Below, piece by piece: positions 1-13,045 of a stretch of 64,000 bases of DNA (within the stretch, counting starts at the first letter, position 1; the number at the start of each line of letters is the position of its first letter). Source of the DNA: Sipunculus nudus (Eukaryota > Annelida > Sipuncula > Golfingiida > Sipunculidae); the NCBI GenBank assembly GCA_026874595.1, contig CM049316.1:71331176-71395175 (forward strand), read 5' to 3'. The notes under the pieces are model-generated. The model worked only from the letters and a program-made list of their open reading frames with translations, ran no database searches and had not been told where the DNA came from. A program made the position numbers and the translations under genes.

Positions 1-1974
1 TCTTTTTAAACAGAAACAAGAACTTCACGAGCTGGGGAGCAAGTCTAATTATCTATTCCAGATAGGTGTTCACCAGTCTGAATCTTGTGAGCAGATAATC
101 AGTCTACTTTGTTGACTAGAGATGTTGTACACATCCTTCATTGTAATATTTCATAAAATAAACAGAAAAAAAAACCTAAGGCTGTTGGCAAAAAATAATA
201 AGTTAAAGGCAAATTTATGAAATAGTTCTGTATGTTAAAACCCAGCCAAAAACTGAAATCTCATCAAATTATTACATGAAGCTAAACTTCCTTCAGAACC
301 CATTTCTGTGATCAGCTGATGTAGGCATCTTCAATTCAGAATTAGGAAGCCATACGACCTACTTACAATTGATAAGGCAGCATAGTTTGATAAACAGACA
401 AGGGAATTATTGAATGTTATCAGAAAAAGCTTGAAAGGCATATAAATATCATTATTTGAGTGTTTTATATCAAGTTAGCCACATGATCTACATGAGTCAT
501 TCCATACACCTTTACTCTCTTATACATGGAGGTAACAAATGCTAAAACCAGGGATGGTAGAAAATGAGGCACCTTTCTTATTGCTATTATATTAACACAC
601 AGAGCACTTTTCAATACAAATCAAGTGTCCTTAAAAGAGTTGGTAACAAGTCTAAATCGTCTTTTCAAGATGGTTTGCCACTTGTCTCTTTAAGACGTCT
701 CCGAGGTGAGATGGTTCTCAATCTTTACAGAGGATAACTGGTATTTTGTTAACTTTCCTATCCCCTCCGAGAACCTGGTACTGCTAATTTATACAATAAT
801 CAACAGACAACTTTACTGTCATGAATTTAAATCTTCCATCCATTCATCCAGCAATAAACTACAGAGCTATTGTAATATCTCCCATACAACTGCACATACT
901 GATTTCAAGCATAGCAGCTTGGATGCTCATTCCTGCCAAAATGACTATCTGGTGCTGACATCTGTGTCTGATGGATGGAACTAATTATGACTGCTGCTGA
1001 GATGATACAATGGTTTCTCACATTAATTTCACACATCTGCTACTTCATTTCTTTTAATTTTATATTTGAACAAGCAGTTATGTAATTATGTGAAAACCAC
1101 CAAATAAATTTTAGTCATGTGCGCCCTATTTCTTGATCCATTGGAATTTCAATAAGAGAAATCTACATATATAAAAAGTCAGCTAGAAAAATGTTCACAA
1201 AAATTAATATGGATGAGTTAACCCACTGTTATTTCCAACAATTATAAAGAAAAAAATGGTAATCTTACTATTATAATGTTTTTTCTATGATCCTTATTGT
1301 ATTAACCTAATTTTTTCTTTATGGTATCCATGTGACATAACAAAGAGTCTTATACACTGAAATACAAGTGTAAACTCTTGATAATTCATGCAATTATACA
1401 ATTACGGACCAGTCCAATTTAGTATGTGATTTAAAACAACAACAATAAATTCCTTGGTATGTTTTATGAATGAAAAACTTGAAATGTAATTGACAAAATT
1501 CACGTAAGGACATCACAGTATGATTATGACAATGTAGGTTTGCACTGTTCTTTTAACTAGTTTGACAAAACATGTATATGAATATCATATTACACATAAT
1601 ACCATGACAAAAGAGTAATAATTATTGATAATATATGATTATTATGAAGTATATTATTCATAACAAAACCTGCAGTAACCAATCATTAAGTTACAATATA
1701 GTCATACAACTAATTTAAGATATTTCCCTTTTACAACTAACATAAAGTATAACAGAGGAAATAAACCATTCTGAGGATATAACAAAGCCGGGAAAATACA
1801 GATTAAATCACCAAAATAATATATATGTAATACATCACAGAGTTTCAGAAAACTCATGAGATTACTAGGAGTAGACATGATATTTAGATGTTATTTTTAA
1901 GGGGTCCAATAACATATCTGACCTTTAAACTAAAGGGAATCCCTCTATGCTTTTATAAATATAGGCCAAAAAAA

Positions 1975-2275
1975 TGTGAAAACCGCACACAGGCTCCTTT
2001 TGTTTTGTTTATATGAACGTGTTTATAATATGTGGGGGCCTGCAAAAATAATTAAAACATTTAACAAGGGCATCTGGCAGCAAGTCATATAAGCCATAGC
2101 TTTGCAAGTAGAGTTTTGCAGCAAGTGACCTTTCTACGTCAGCATATATGCAACCTACCAGCTTAGGTTACGTTTTCCATTTGTCAACATTGTTGTGTTT
2201 ACAAACATGTTGTTGATAGATAATTTTATACATTCTTCACAAAGGCGTTATAAGAATTTTTCACCAACAAGATTA
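1975..2275 (-). repeat. Dispersed repeat family R1, copy 1
   Basis: Read on the minus strand this matches the plus-strand segments at about 40075-40400, 52985-53240 and 53265-53560. Shared landmarks, in order: TTATAACGCC near the start, AATGTTGACAAA, GTAACCTAAG, GGTTGCATATATG, AAAGGTCACT, TTGC(C/T)(A/G)CCAGATG, then CCCACATATTATAAACA. No reading frame is conserved between the copies. It is probably a short non-autonomous element; ends are approximate. Confidence 0.75.
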
Positions 2276-5110
2276 CCCTTAGATCATAAATATATACACA
2301 GAGGAAGCCAGAAATCATTATTTTTAATTCAAAAGGAATGAAAATGGGCATCTTTAAAACTTAATAGTTCATGTTATATCTTATGATTTACTGGTACAAG
2401 TATTTGCTTATGTTCAATTTTGGGTCAAATTTTAAAATATATACATCTTCTCAAAAACAAGTCTACACATGGTTCAGTTTCACTAATATTAAATTAATAT
2501 ATAATATCGTCATGGGAATTTGCATATGAATTGGAACCCTTAACCAAGTTTGAATCTGGTCACCATTTCCCTACGCCTAAGAAAACATGGTAACCAAAGG
2601 ATGTTGTTAAAATACTGTAGTTGTCTTCATAATCACATAATTATATTTGAATGATTCTTACTTTTTCATTGTTTCGTAAGGTCTCCATTTTGGCGATTTA
2701 CCATATAGTAACCTCCACAGAGTATATCCATTATTTATCATTTTTACCTGATAAGTTTTGACAAATTCGAAAAGAGCTCAAGCGAACATAAAAGTGCAAA
2801 TCCTTTTCCATTATTGACAGAAAATGTCACTGATATTATTTTTTAATAACAATCTTTAATTTATGGGTAATGTAAAATGTATGTTATTTCTAATGATATC
2901 ATTATTTTTCCTTCAAAATTTTTTAAATGCAAATCAGGCTGTCAATGCTGTAAATTATCTATGTAGGTGAATTCCCTTTTTGCAAATATCACGATTTCAA
3001 ATCTTCGCTAAAAAGTCAACCACAGTATGCCAACCTGTTTCACAAATTCAAGGGTATAAAAAAATGTTTAGTGCGTGAGTTAATCAAATGTTTAGTGTGA
3101 GTTTTTCAGGTTTGCAGAGGTTACATGAATCAGGCAAACTAAACACCTATACTGTAACTGATCAAATGGTGGTCCTTTCGATTGGAGATTCAAGACTGAA
3201 ACCTAGATTTTATTTAAAATTTGAAATAAAACACCCTATGTCATGAAAATTTGTTACTATTGGTCAGGACGTACTGAATAATAAAGAAATGATATATAGA
3301 CAGTTTTTGAAATTCAGCAGAATATAATGAGGAAATTAAGAGAGACCAATTGACAATATCAGCAGTAAAAGTAATTTGAAGCCCCTGGTGATGACAAAGG
3401 AATTAAAATAATGGATAGCTGTAAAAAGTAAAACTTCTAAAGTTCATTACGCATGTTTAACAATAATTCTCTTTGATTATTTGTGTTTTTGTGTTTAGTA
3501 AATATTCCAAAGGTACATAAAATGTATGCAAGTCTATTTATAAATAAGGATTATCCATTGAGTAATAAAAGGGTTAAGACTGGTCCCCTGCTTATATTTT
3601 TACAACTGAAAATAAAACTACCAATACAAGTATTTTTGGTAAACCACAATACACTTTAAAATGATGTGGGGAACCAGTCCATGAAAGAGTTAAACACAAG
3701 AGGGGGCAAAGTCCCATCACTGAAACAGTTACCAAGTGTATAAAATCCCTTATTCTGAACAATAGACACATTCACGCTGTCCATCATACACACTGCAGGA
3801 TATGAATTATCTTTCCTGGTCCATCGTTAACCTAATTACAGCTCTGGTTTATATGTTTCTGCAGTATAAGGAGGTACACAGCTCCACCACTCAGTCTGTA
3901 AAAATGTACATCTACACACAAGACTACAGTCTGTTCCACCAGGGTTGCCCATCAATTTAGGGGTTTTTTTTACAGAGTTAATAAAGAAATCCTACCTGAC
4001 AATGAACAAGTTAGACACATGGAAAACACTTAGGAGGAAACCAGCTGCAATCGTTGCAAAGAAATAAAGTAAAACATTTAAATCCACATCTTCAAAAAAA
4101 TACCCCAGTATTTTGCCATGATATGTTGACTGAAGTGATTGGATTAAACATGTGACAGATTTTCTTTGTACATTAATTAGTACTGTACCACAAATATATC
4201 AAAATATAATGTTAGAAGTAAGATACAATCCAAAACCACCACTTCGTGACGAGGCATCCAGACAGTTGTGAAATTCTGAATTATAAAGTTTGATATAATG
4301 ATATCAACCTTATTGCTGCTGATTGCAAGCTCTTTCATATACTGCCGTATCATAGTCATACATTTAACAAATATACAACGATTTCATGATCACTACCATA
4401 AAATGATGGGCAACTATGATGGAACGGACTAATAATTAACCTTTGTACCTGGCAAATCAAATGATGAATAAGTCTGCTACAATAGCTTTACTTAAACATC
4501 ATTCTAAATGCTGAGTCTGTATAACTTACTATTTAACCCTTTCAAATGTTTCAAATTTACACATAAATGATTAATGATAACTTCTTTAAATATTACTGTT
4601 ATATGCAAGAAAAAAAAAACAAATTATGCCTTAATTAAAAAACCAGTTCATTTTGTTCTGGTTGGATGACCTGCTAGTCTATGCTGCTGACAATAATGTA
4701 AGCACAGAGACACCTGGTGGCAATTACCAACATACTTTTATTTGGGCTTGGGGTTTGTAATGTCTAATATTCAGAGTATTTCACTACTGGCTAGCTTTTT
4801 TCCAAGGTACAAAGTATATAATTTCTATGACACTGGTTTAGACTATAAAATGGGCCACTTTCATATGCTCATTACTAGCATATAAATCACTATTTGTTTT
4901 CTTTTAGCACATAACAACTCTTTATAGCACATTTTTGGGTTCACATACCAGTATATTTAAAGTCATATTAAGCACTGTTAAAGTAATAAGAACTCACTAA
5001 TTAGTAAGTGGGTTTGAGTTATGCATGATATTTACAAATGGCTCACGAATATCAACACGAAAGTGATATCACACTCAGCAGTCTCCCGATAATTTGTACT
5101 TTTTTTGGAG

Positions 5111-5285
5111 AAAGCAAGGAATTGCAGGAAATTATAATGCACTATGGGAAATGATAAATAACATTGTTTTGTGAGAGCAATGCACTGTGGGAAATGGAAA
5201 CTTATTTTCTTTTGTGAGTACAAGGCATTGTGGGAAATGAAAATGTATATTATTTTGTGAAAGCAAGGAATTATGGGAAATATGG
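5111..5285. repeat. Tandem repeat, period about 43 bp
   Basis: The GGGAAAT landmark follows ACTAT, ACTGT, ATTGT and ATTAT at 5141, 5183, 5227 and 5270, spaced 42-44 bp, each preceded by TTTTGTGAG/AAAGCAA-like sequence. There are about 3.5 diverged copies. The 130-codon open frame on the minus strand across it is a by-product of the repeat. Confidence 0.8.
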
Positions 5286-5635
5286 TGCACCTGCAGTGAG
5301 GAATCCCATATTGTATAGGAAAGTCCACAGGTCTGCTACATCCAGTTAGGAGTAACAAAGCAGAATGAACATAAAACAGATCTGTAAATGTCTCTATATG
5401 TATTGAAGCACAGCACAGACACACTTATACACTGCGTCACATAATATTCAATATAATACCAATAAGCACACAAGTCAGTCATGATATCAGCTCTTTTGGA
5501 GCTGCATTTGACTGGTATTAGCATTTATACTTGTACCAGGGTGAAAAGACATATTTTCTATATATTATGTTGTATCAAACCCAGAAAATGTGCCAAGCAA
5601 GTCCAATAATTTACCACTTCAATTATATAGCAAGC

Positions 5636-5641
5636 TTTATT
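5636..5641 (-). promoter_or_regulatory. Candidate PHAF1 poly(A) signal AATAAA
   Basis: The plus strand reads TTTATT here, so the PHAF1 strand reads AATAAA. It is the first canonical hexamer I see after the stop codon, about 850 nt downstream, and is followed on that strand by T/G-rich sequence. Other AATAAA hexamers lie further downstream, so the true 3' end is not settled. Confidence 0.35.
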
Positions 5642-5762
5642 GGCGAGGTCAGCAGGAATGCTTTTGTGTACAAAGTCACTTTCAGCCTATTATGATGGCA
5701 CCAAAACATTGGGTAATGGGGGAGGCATGATAGTGTCTGTTCATTCTTTGTCCCAAGGGGAA

Positions 5763-5776
5763 GGGGGGGGGGGGGG
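5763..5776 (+). repeat. Poly(G) tract (14 G)
   Basis: An uninterrupted run of G just 3' of the PHAF1 stop region. On the PHAF1 strand it is poly(C). Length is likely polymorphic or prone to sequencing error. Confidence 0.85.
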
Positions 5777-6073
5777 AGGCTTGCTTGCCACAACAGAATG
5801 TTCACCAAGAAGAAAATTATGGATGTTCTCCAAGGAGTGAATGTATAATGCCCTCAAAAGTGTTCTACCAACATTGCCAGTAATGCATGACTTTACCAGC
5901 ATGTAAGGTGATGTGTAGTTCATAGTTTCTGGTAGATGGTGCTGTGATAGCCCTTTTGCAGAAATCATGTCAAATTTCTCAGGATTTAGGTGAAAATATA
6001 GGGAATGATCCCCCTTAGGACACACTTGGCAAGGTTCTTAATAATTCAAATCCCAAAAACATGCATTTCTGAG

Positions 6074-6142
6074 GCATGGCCTGTCTCAGTGGCCTGAAGT
6101 AGAATGTTGGACTCAATAGCACAAAGTCGAGAGTTCAATCAA
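6074..6142 (+). repeat. Degenerate tRNA-derived SINE head
   Basis: The stretch holds a box A-like TCAGTGGCCTGAAG and, about 40 bp on, a box B-like GAGAGTTCAATC (canonical GGTTCGANTCC). The spacing and the TTGGACTCA...AAGTCGAGAG context are typical of the head of animal tRNA-derived SINEs. It cannot be folded into an intact tRNA, so it is a repeat relic and not a tRNA gene. Confidence 0.55.
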
Positions 6143-6488
6143 ACAGTTAAACAGAATCAGTCTATCCACCCTGTTACATAATGATTTCATTACACATGAC
6201 CAGGAATTTCAAGTGACTGAGGCACTGGATATTTTGAAAATTGAGTGTGCCTACACATCCACACAATAAACACACAGTACAGATGTGTATGATGCAGATT
6301 TCACTGTCCATCACTAAGTTATCACCATAAGAGGAAGAGGAAACTGGAAGTTTAAGGCAACAAAACAGCAGGATTGTCATCATAGGTATGAACGCTTATA
6401 GGATATGACAATTATCAGAGATATATTATCTGCTGCGACAGCATGCCGTGCTGCGCTGTAACAGCCTTCTGTAGCTCTGTAGATGAGA

Positions 6489-6566
6489 TCAGGAACCCTC
6501 TCGCTGGCCATACGCTGGTGTGGGCTCGTACAGCGTTACTGAGGCTATGTGACTGTTCTGCATGAC
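6489..6566 (-). CDS. PHAF1: PHAF1 exon 14 (residues 399-423, stop)
   Basis: The acceptor is GTGTTGCAG, preceded by a TG run. The exon reads VMQNSHIASVTLYEPTPAYG followed by QREGS and TGA (6491-6489). The VMQN.HIASVTLY.P motif is shared with vertebrates; the last residues diverge, as expected of a disordered tail. Confidence 0.95.
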   Translation of the reverse strand, partial: VMQNSHIASVTLYEPTPAYGQREGS

Positions 6567-7060
6567 CTGCAACACACACACACACATTGTATTATAATGT
6601 TAAAACTTATTAAATAATTTCATTGGTATTGCCTGCATTGTCAATTTCATCTCTGGGCTCAGTGCCTTTGACCCAAATGCACTCACTTTGACTGATACAG
6701 GCACATGAGGAGCTGATGTAACTTGTATTAGCCCCACAATCTCACATAAACAAGTATTCAGGGTAGTTTCTTAATCAGTTTTAAATTAAGCAAATACTTA
6801 TTGTTACCTTGAAAGCAAGATAAGGATATAACAATATACTAGTGCAAAAATATATGGCAACATAAAGTAAAATATTGAACGCATGGGTATCTTCAGATGT
6901 CTCTCTATTGACATGTTGATGATATCTGGTTACCCTGCAGAAAATAACATGCCAAATTTAGTTTCAAAGCCCTATATATGGTACCCAGGGTGGAATACTA
7001 ATTGACCAAAAAATTGCAAGGAATCTGATAGACAGATTATTGGGAAATACATAGTACCTA

Positions 7061-7263
7061 CAGAAGTGGATCCGAGGGCCCAGGGGGTCCCCCCCCCCTA
7101 CTTTTTTTCAGCTGCAGCAACTTTTTTTAAGGGTTTCAGACCAATTTTAGCAGCCCAGAACCCCCTTTTTCTGGACCTGGGGACCTTTTCTTAGGCTTTG
7201 TCATTAGTCCTACTGGACTGGACCCCCCCCCCCAACTTTCCTGAAATCCTGGCTCCGCCACTG
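7061..7263. mobile_element. Short MITE-like element, copy 1 (PHAF1 intron 13)
   Basis: A 200-bp segment that recurs in direct orientation at 33953-34137. Shared landmarks: CAGAAG-GGATCC at the left, CTTTTTTCAG, GGGTTT, TTTTCTGGACCT, AATTAGT, and a right end TCCTGG(A/C)TCCGCC. The left end and the complement of the right end (CAGTGGCGGAGCCAGGATTT) form an imperfect terminal inverted repeat. It contains C runs at 7089-7098 and 7226-7236. No coding capacity; no clear target-site duplication. Confidence 0.7.
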
Positions 7264-8103
7264 ATCTATCATTTGGAAATAAATAAATACAATGAGATAA
7301 ATTTATCTCTTTCTGTGGACAGGGAAGGACATTGGCATTGAATTTTAATCCATATATACTACTCCGTGTATTGTATCATCATAATACAAATAGTATTATA
7401 AGATACTGTGGTTGGTTTCAAGTTTGTGGGGATAAATTTCATGATTTTTACTGTTTCAGTGTTTTGCTCAAGTTCTCTCCTAATCTGACCTTAGGCCAAC
7501 TATAGCCTACAGGGAATATCTCCTGTATAAATGCATTATATTAAATAATACATGATCAAGTGGAATAAGTGGAAGTTTTTGTTCATAACTGGCATATAAT
7601 TTGAAAAATCTGGTATATTTTAAAACAGCAATCTTTGATTTACGGATAACATATAAGAATTATTATTACTTATAATGTCTATCTCTTGTCTTTTGACTTG
7701 CTGTTGTCTTGCATTAAATCCTATTTATGGTGGTTTTGTTTTGATGATATCTTCCCTTTTGGAAGTATCATGAATTTAAAACCCTCCAAACAAGTAACAA
7801 GCACAGTATCATTACAGCTTAAATGGAGAAGCAGATTATTTGTGTACATAAAGATTCCCTCAGTATTCCCAAATGCTAATATCAAAACCTTGGCTATGTT
7901 TACACCAAAAGCCTATTCGGCTTAATTTTACACAGGAAAGATTCACACAAGAGCTTGAACAGCAATGCCTGGATCATGAGATCTCAATCAATTTATATAT
8001 GGATCTAAAGCAAACAAATGGAATTCATCCTTCACCTACCTGATAGTGATCTAATAAACACCTGGGGTTATACATGAGGTTTTACAGTATTGTAATATCT
8101 TAC

Positions 8104-8235
8104 CTCAAATATCATATCCTGGACCCCGTAGCAGAATGTTGACCCGAAGGGATTGGTCGTGTTGGTGCTGGAGGAGCGATTCAGTACAACTGGCTTGTTC
8201 CTCGCGGATACCAGTCGCTCCTGTACCGTGCTCCA
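8104..8235 (-). CDS. PHAF1: PHAF1 exon 13 (residues 355-398)
   Basis: The acceptor is CCTTGCAG and the donor GTAAGA. The exon reads WSTVQERLVSARNKPVVLNR, SSSTNTTNPFGSTFCYGVQD and MIFE. The NKPVVL.RSSS..NTNPFGSTFC.G.Q.MIFE pattern is diagnostic of PHAF1. 132 nt, in phase at both ends. GC is visibly higher than in the neighbouring introns. Confidence 0.96.
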
Positions 8236-8783
8236 CTGCAAGGTAACGAGACATGTCTGGTTAAAAGTCAGTAGATACCCTCACAGCCATGTTAGAGTGG
8301 GGCTACTCAGTCACCTAAGATGTTGCTTAAAGACTGACTGACCAACTATGGTGCTGTCACTGCCATCCAAGAGAGGTTTCCCCTACATGAATTAATACTT
8401 GATTAATACTCAAATTCATTTTATAATTCTTTGTTACAACTGCAAAAACAGATGAAGATATGTCTATGCAATATATTACAGATCTGCCTTCCATAATTTC
8501 CAAAAATGTTATACACAATGAGAGTGAGATAAAACTACAGGATGTTGTTCAATAGGACTTCATTAACTCAAAGTTGTTCCATTCATTTTTTTTGCAATTA
8601 TGAAGCACCATTGTAATAGCAGTAATAACAATAAAGATAATGAAATAAATTTCTGATGAAAACACAAACTTTGGACTTTTGTAAAATGTAAATCATAAAC
8701 AAAAGCCAATTTAAATAAAGTTTTCTTTATTTCTGTGGCAATTCATAAAGGAAATACAGAACTGCCCCTAGCTGATATTGTAC

Positions 8784-8889
8784 CTTGGTGTACGTGTCCA
8801 CGCTTACTGTTTCCTGACATAGCTCTGTCTGGGGTCCCTGTGGTTTTTTATCCATCATCAAAGGAATCCTAAAGTCACACCTGTAGTAC
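8784..8889 (-). CDS. PHAF1: PHAF1 exon 12 (residues 319-354)
   Basis: The acceptor is TATCCAG; the donor GTACAA is weak. The exon reads (M)YYRCDFRIPLMMDKKPQGPQ followed by TELCQETVSVDTYTK. The YHRCEFKIPL and TYSK motifs of the family are recognisable; the middle is a variable linker. 106 nt. Confidence 0.93.
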
Positions 8890-10044
8890 CTGGATAATGA
8901 ATGGTCACATTGCATATAAAAAATCACATGACACATCACATGACTTGCAACATATTACATGAAATTCCAAAAAGCATACTCGAGGCCTTGTATGGATTGT
9001 GGCAAAACATTCACTTAGAGAATCAGTGGATAGCAACTGAAGGTGAGATAAACATATTAGCGTGTGGGTTTGTGATGTAATCGTAGTACTGCATGCTGAA
9101 AAAGACAGGGTTCTGATTGAACTGGCTGGTGAAACTGGCACATCATGTACTGAATTTATACACAACCTACTGGTAAATCTAGCAAAAACATTTTGTTTTC
9201 ATTTTTTTCTGAACATTTCGTGCTGACAGACCCTGAAATTAAAAATTTTTAAATATAAACATTTCTTTGTCGTGGGGGGTTTTCCTGTCATTGATGCCAC
9301 TGTCACAGTTGACAGTGCCAATAGAACTGCTGATAGCTTTTTAAAAAATAAAAGAGCCCCATTCTTTTTTTATTTAATTCCAAAAGTCTTTTCTGCAAAT
9401 GGATTAAATTTATGTAAAGTATGCATCATTTTTTTTCAGGCAGATGTGTCATAATGACTCATATATGATAATATAATGGGTTTGCTATATAATATGTCTG
9501 CTTGATGTACAACTCTCTAGGGCACGGATCCCAAAAGACTGAACTCCTTGATAGGATGAAAAATAAATTTGATAACAGATAAAACTTGTATGAATCAGGA
9601 GTTTCTTCTTATCAACTAAATGTGTAATATAAGTTTGCTGGTACGGGGAGGATGTGCTGATACATGGGCCCCTAACTCAACATGCAGAATTCATGTGCAC
9701 TAGTCTGTTATCAGTTGAACAATGATAAGTAATCAGGTAATGTTTTATTTGAACTTTATCAGTCCAATAATCATTACTGGGAATGATGACAAATATATAT
9801 GTTGAGGAAAGAATGAGGATTCTGAAATTTTGATTAACTTTTTACACATTGATTCTGAAATGTTCAAGTGGTTAAAAAAAATGTATATAGCCTCATGTTA
9901 ATAAACTTATGTGAATAAAATATGAAACTTACAAACATCATATAAATCTCTTTCTACAATGGTCAACTAATAAAATTACAATCTGGTTATAATGGTAAAT
10001 TCTGCAAAATGAACCCACCTCATCTATAAAAAGACTTTAAAGCT

Positions 10045-10280
10045 GGGAAAAATGAGAATTCCTTTTATTCTGGGGAAAAGCCTGAATTCTCAATTGTCAA
10101 AGGAAAAATGAGAATCAAGAGATACTGGTAGAATGATATGATTCTTGTTCTTTCCAGGAAAAATTTGAATTTTCATTTTTCCCAGGAAAAATGGAAATTC
10201 TCATTTTTTTTCCTAGAAAGAATGAGAATTCCCATTCTTCCAGGGGAGATTCTGGATATTCCCAGATTCTCATTCTTCCC
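10045..10280. mobile_element. Foldback element rich in GGGAAAAATGAGAATT (PHAF1 intron 11)
   Basis: The left end GGGAAAAATGAGAATT (10045-10060) is the inverse of the right end, whose complement is GGGAAGAATGAGAATC (10265-10280). The same motif recurs internally in both orientations (near 10110, 10190, 10220), so the whole segment is a nested inverted repeat. It has no open frame; it is probably a satellite-like MITE. Confidence 0.65.
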
Positions 10281-10324
10281 TTAACATATATACAGAATAT
10301 GACTTAAATCATAGAGCTGACTTA

Positions 10325-10441
<117 letters not shown>

Positions 10442-11077
10442 TTAAAAAACCACAATAACAGAGAAAACAGAATCACATGATCATGAAATATGTCTGTTTG
10501 TCTGATGCATTTCTCACTTCATACAAGCATGACCTCCACAGGTTAAAAAATGGACAGCCAAGTGCTGTGAGGAGCAAGAAATGACAGCAGTCACGATACG
10601 GATGGGATATTCATTTTAGTTTGTACATTCATAAGTATATTCTTTGTGTAAATTCCTTAGTCATACCCTCTTAGTAAGATAACCAGCAGGGTACAGCAAA
10701 ATCCCTGTGACAGTATCCATAATTACTGCAGTGCAGCTTTTCCATGTGACTAGTACCTAGCAAAGCTCAAAGTAGGCCGTTTCAGCCAAATTAAAACAGT
10801 CACTGAAATGTGCTTGCACAGCTCACGTTAAATATGCATAAAAAGCATGAAGACATTTTTTAAATGTTAAAACAGCAGGGAGTGACAGGCCTCAACTCTG
10901 ATAACAGTCAATGAATGCCATGATATAAATACCAAAAATAAGGAAACTTAGTAAAAGTACAGACTTTATCAGGTTTTTTTAATCTTATTTTGTGGTAAGA
11001 CTGGACTAAACTAAAAGTATTTACACAGGATCATGTGCCTCCCAATCACCACTAATGTTACTAGAGCAGAAATACTA

Positions 11078-11266
<189 letters not shown>

Positions 11267-12107
11267 TTAATATTTCTGTAACACTTTTCTTTATACTGTA
11301 TGTAATCCAGATTATTATAGATATATATGTTAGTGTTTATATGTATATGCATGAAAAATGGCTTACATGATTATGTAATTGCGGTGTTTCCATGTGTCCG
11401 TCAGTGTATATGCATATGTGTGTGCATGTGAAAATCGCCACAGGAGCCATTTTTATGCATAGGGTCTTCAGGGAGTTCAGGCATTGGGGGTAAAATGACG
11501 TCACTTCACCATCTTTTTGTAGAAGGCCTGCTCGATCCACTGAACAAATATAATAGTCTGCTAGTTCATGCATATATGCGCCATGGAAAGACCTATTTTT
11601 TCACACATATTGGCAAATACACATATACACACACATAGAAACACACCTTTTTAGATTTTTTTTCTGTTTAACTGCAGATTACCACTGCAAAGTGGTGTGC
11701 TTGTGTAGTTTCATACAATCAAATGTGCATGCTATATTTGACATCCATGATGAACACAGGATAGTACTTTAAAGTGATTGAATTAGTCATAAAAAGAAGG
11801 TAAATAAAATAAATATAATAATTTAAGCAATGACAAAAACAAAATGCTGCACATAAAAAACAGGTAACTGCTGTCTCATGAAAATTCATTCACAGTTTAT
11901 AAGCCTACACCAATCAGTACCATTATTACAAGTGCGCATGCACATATGAATACACATTGGCATCATATATATGGGTTCTGACACAATATTACAGATACTT
12001 ACGTATACACTCGACACAGCTTTCAGGCTATACTAAGGATATATACAAGACCTTTGATAAACTCTACTTACTGTAAGTTTTTATATAAGCTAGTGTTCTG
12101 GACATAA

Positions 12108-12225
12108 TCAGGAGCAATATTATGCCTATTTTTAGCTCAGCTGACTATAAGTCATCTGAGCTATAGTCGTGGTCCATTGTCCGTCGTCCGTCCGTCTGTC
12201 CGTCCGTCCGTCCGTCCGTCCGTAG
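12108..12225 (+). repeat. Dispersed repeat with AGCTCAGCTGA...TCATCTGAGCT hairpin and (TCCG)n
   Basis: TAGCTCAGCTGACTATAAG is followed by TCATCTGAGCTATAG, forming an inverted repeat, then GTCCATTGTCCGTCGTCCGTC and a run of TCCG units to about 12223. This layout is familiar from bivalve and gastropod genomic repeats. The leading ATAATCAGGAGCAATATTAT (12112-12131) also matches, inverted, the edge of repeat R2 near 30195. Confidence 0.7.
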
Positions 12226-13028
12226 ATGTGGCACGTTTTAAAACCGTAAGACCTAGGAATCCAAAATTCAACATAATGTTAGATGTCCCAAAGATCTCCT
12301 ACCAAGCCGAAAACTGGGTCTTTGCGACTTTGTTCCTTTGAGAAATTAAGGAAAAACCTCAATTTTTTATTAAAATCCTATTTTCACACTTCAGGACTGC
12401 CTAATATCAAAACCACTCATCTATTTTTCCTCATTTTTACCATAAATATTCTTCTATATAGTTCCTATGTACATGCCAGAAATTAAGTCTGTTAAGTATA
12501 AATTCTTTAAGTTATGGGCCCAAACATAATGGACTTTGTAAAAAATCAGGAAAAATATTTTCTCACTTAACATGAAAAATTTTGAAACTAGAGTCTATTT
12601 TCCCAAGTATATAACTATGTTTAATTAAGATTCAATTGTTTACCCAAAATTAGATCTGAATTTTGTAAATTTTTTAAGTAATTAGCATAAAATAAAATCA
12701 GTACCTTAAATTTTGCCCAACTTTGACCATGGCACGTTTTTTTCCTGTAAGTACCATTGATTTAATTTTCACAGCATGTAAACATAAATATTTAATTTGT
12801 TTAAATCTGAAATGTAGAAGTAAAAGCTTGAAAATTAAGCTAGTTATTGATTTTTCTCTTGAGGCTCTATTGTAGTCATTTGCTTTGATTACAGATTACA
12901 GATGCAGGGTCCCACTCTAGGTCACTGGAAGTCAGCTATGCCAGGGTTTCTGATTTGTTACAGTCACTGGGGGAGATCCCCTGCTGTGACAGGTGTACAG
13001 TTATTCTCATATCACCACCCCAATCACC

Positions 13029-13045
13029 CTCCCCCCCCCCCCCCC
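13029..13045 (+). repeat. Poly(C) tract
   Basis: A C-only run in PHAF1 intron 9. Similar C runs occur at 20046-20058 and 61276-61284. Confidence 0.85.

Larger units (their letters stand above)
1..5635. other. AT-rich non-coding DNA left of PHAF1
   Basis: No exon with conserved coding sequence and splice sites was recognised on either strand. The stretch may include a long PHAF1 3' UTR. It holds one copy of a dispersed repeat (about 1975-2275, minus) and a 43-bp tandem repeat (5111-5285). The stretch at 706-984 is open for 92 codons on the plus strand but resembles no protein I know. Confidence 0.6.

Noticed and set aside
706-984. 92-codon plus-strand frame as a gene
   Set aside because: No recognisable family, no supporting splice or promoter context, and composition like non-coding DNA.
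6074-6142. Functional tRNA gene
   Set aside because: Box A and box B resemblance only; the arms do not pair into a cloverleaf, so a SINE relic is more likely.
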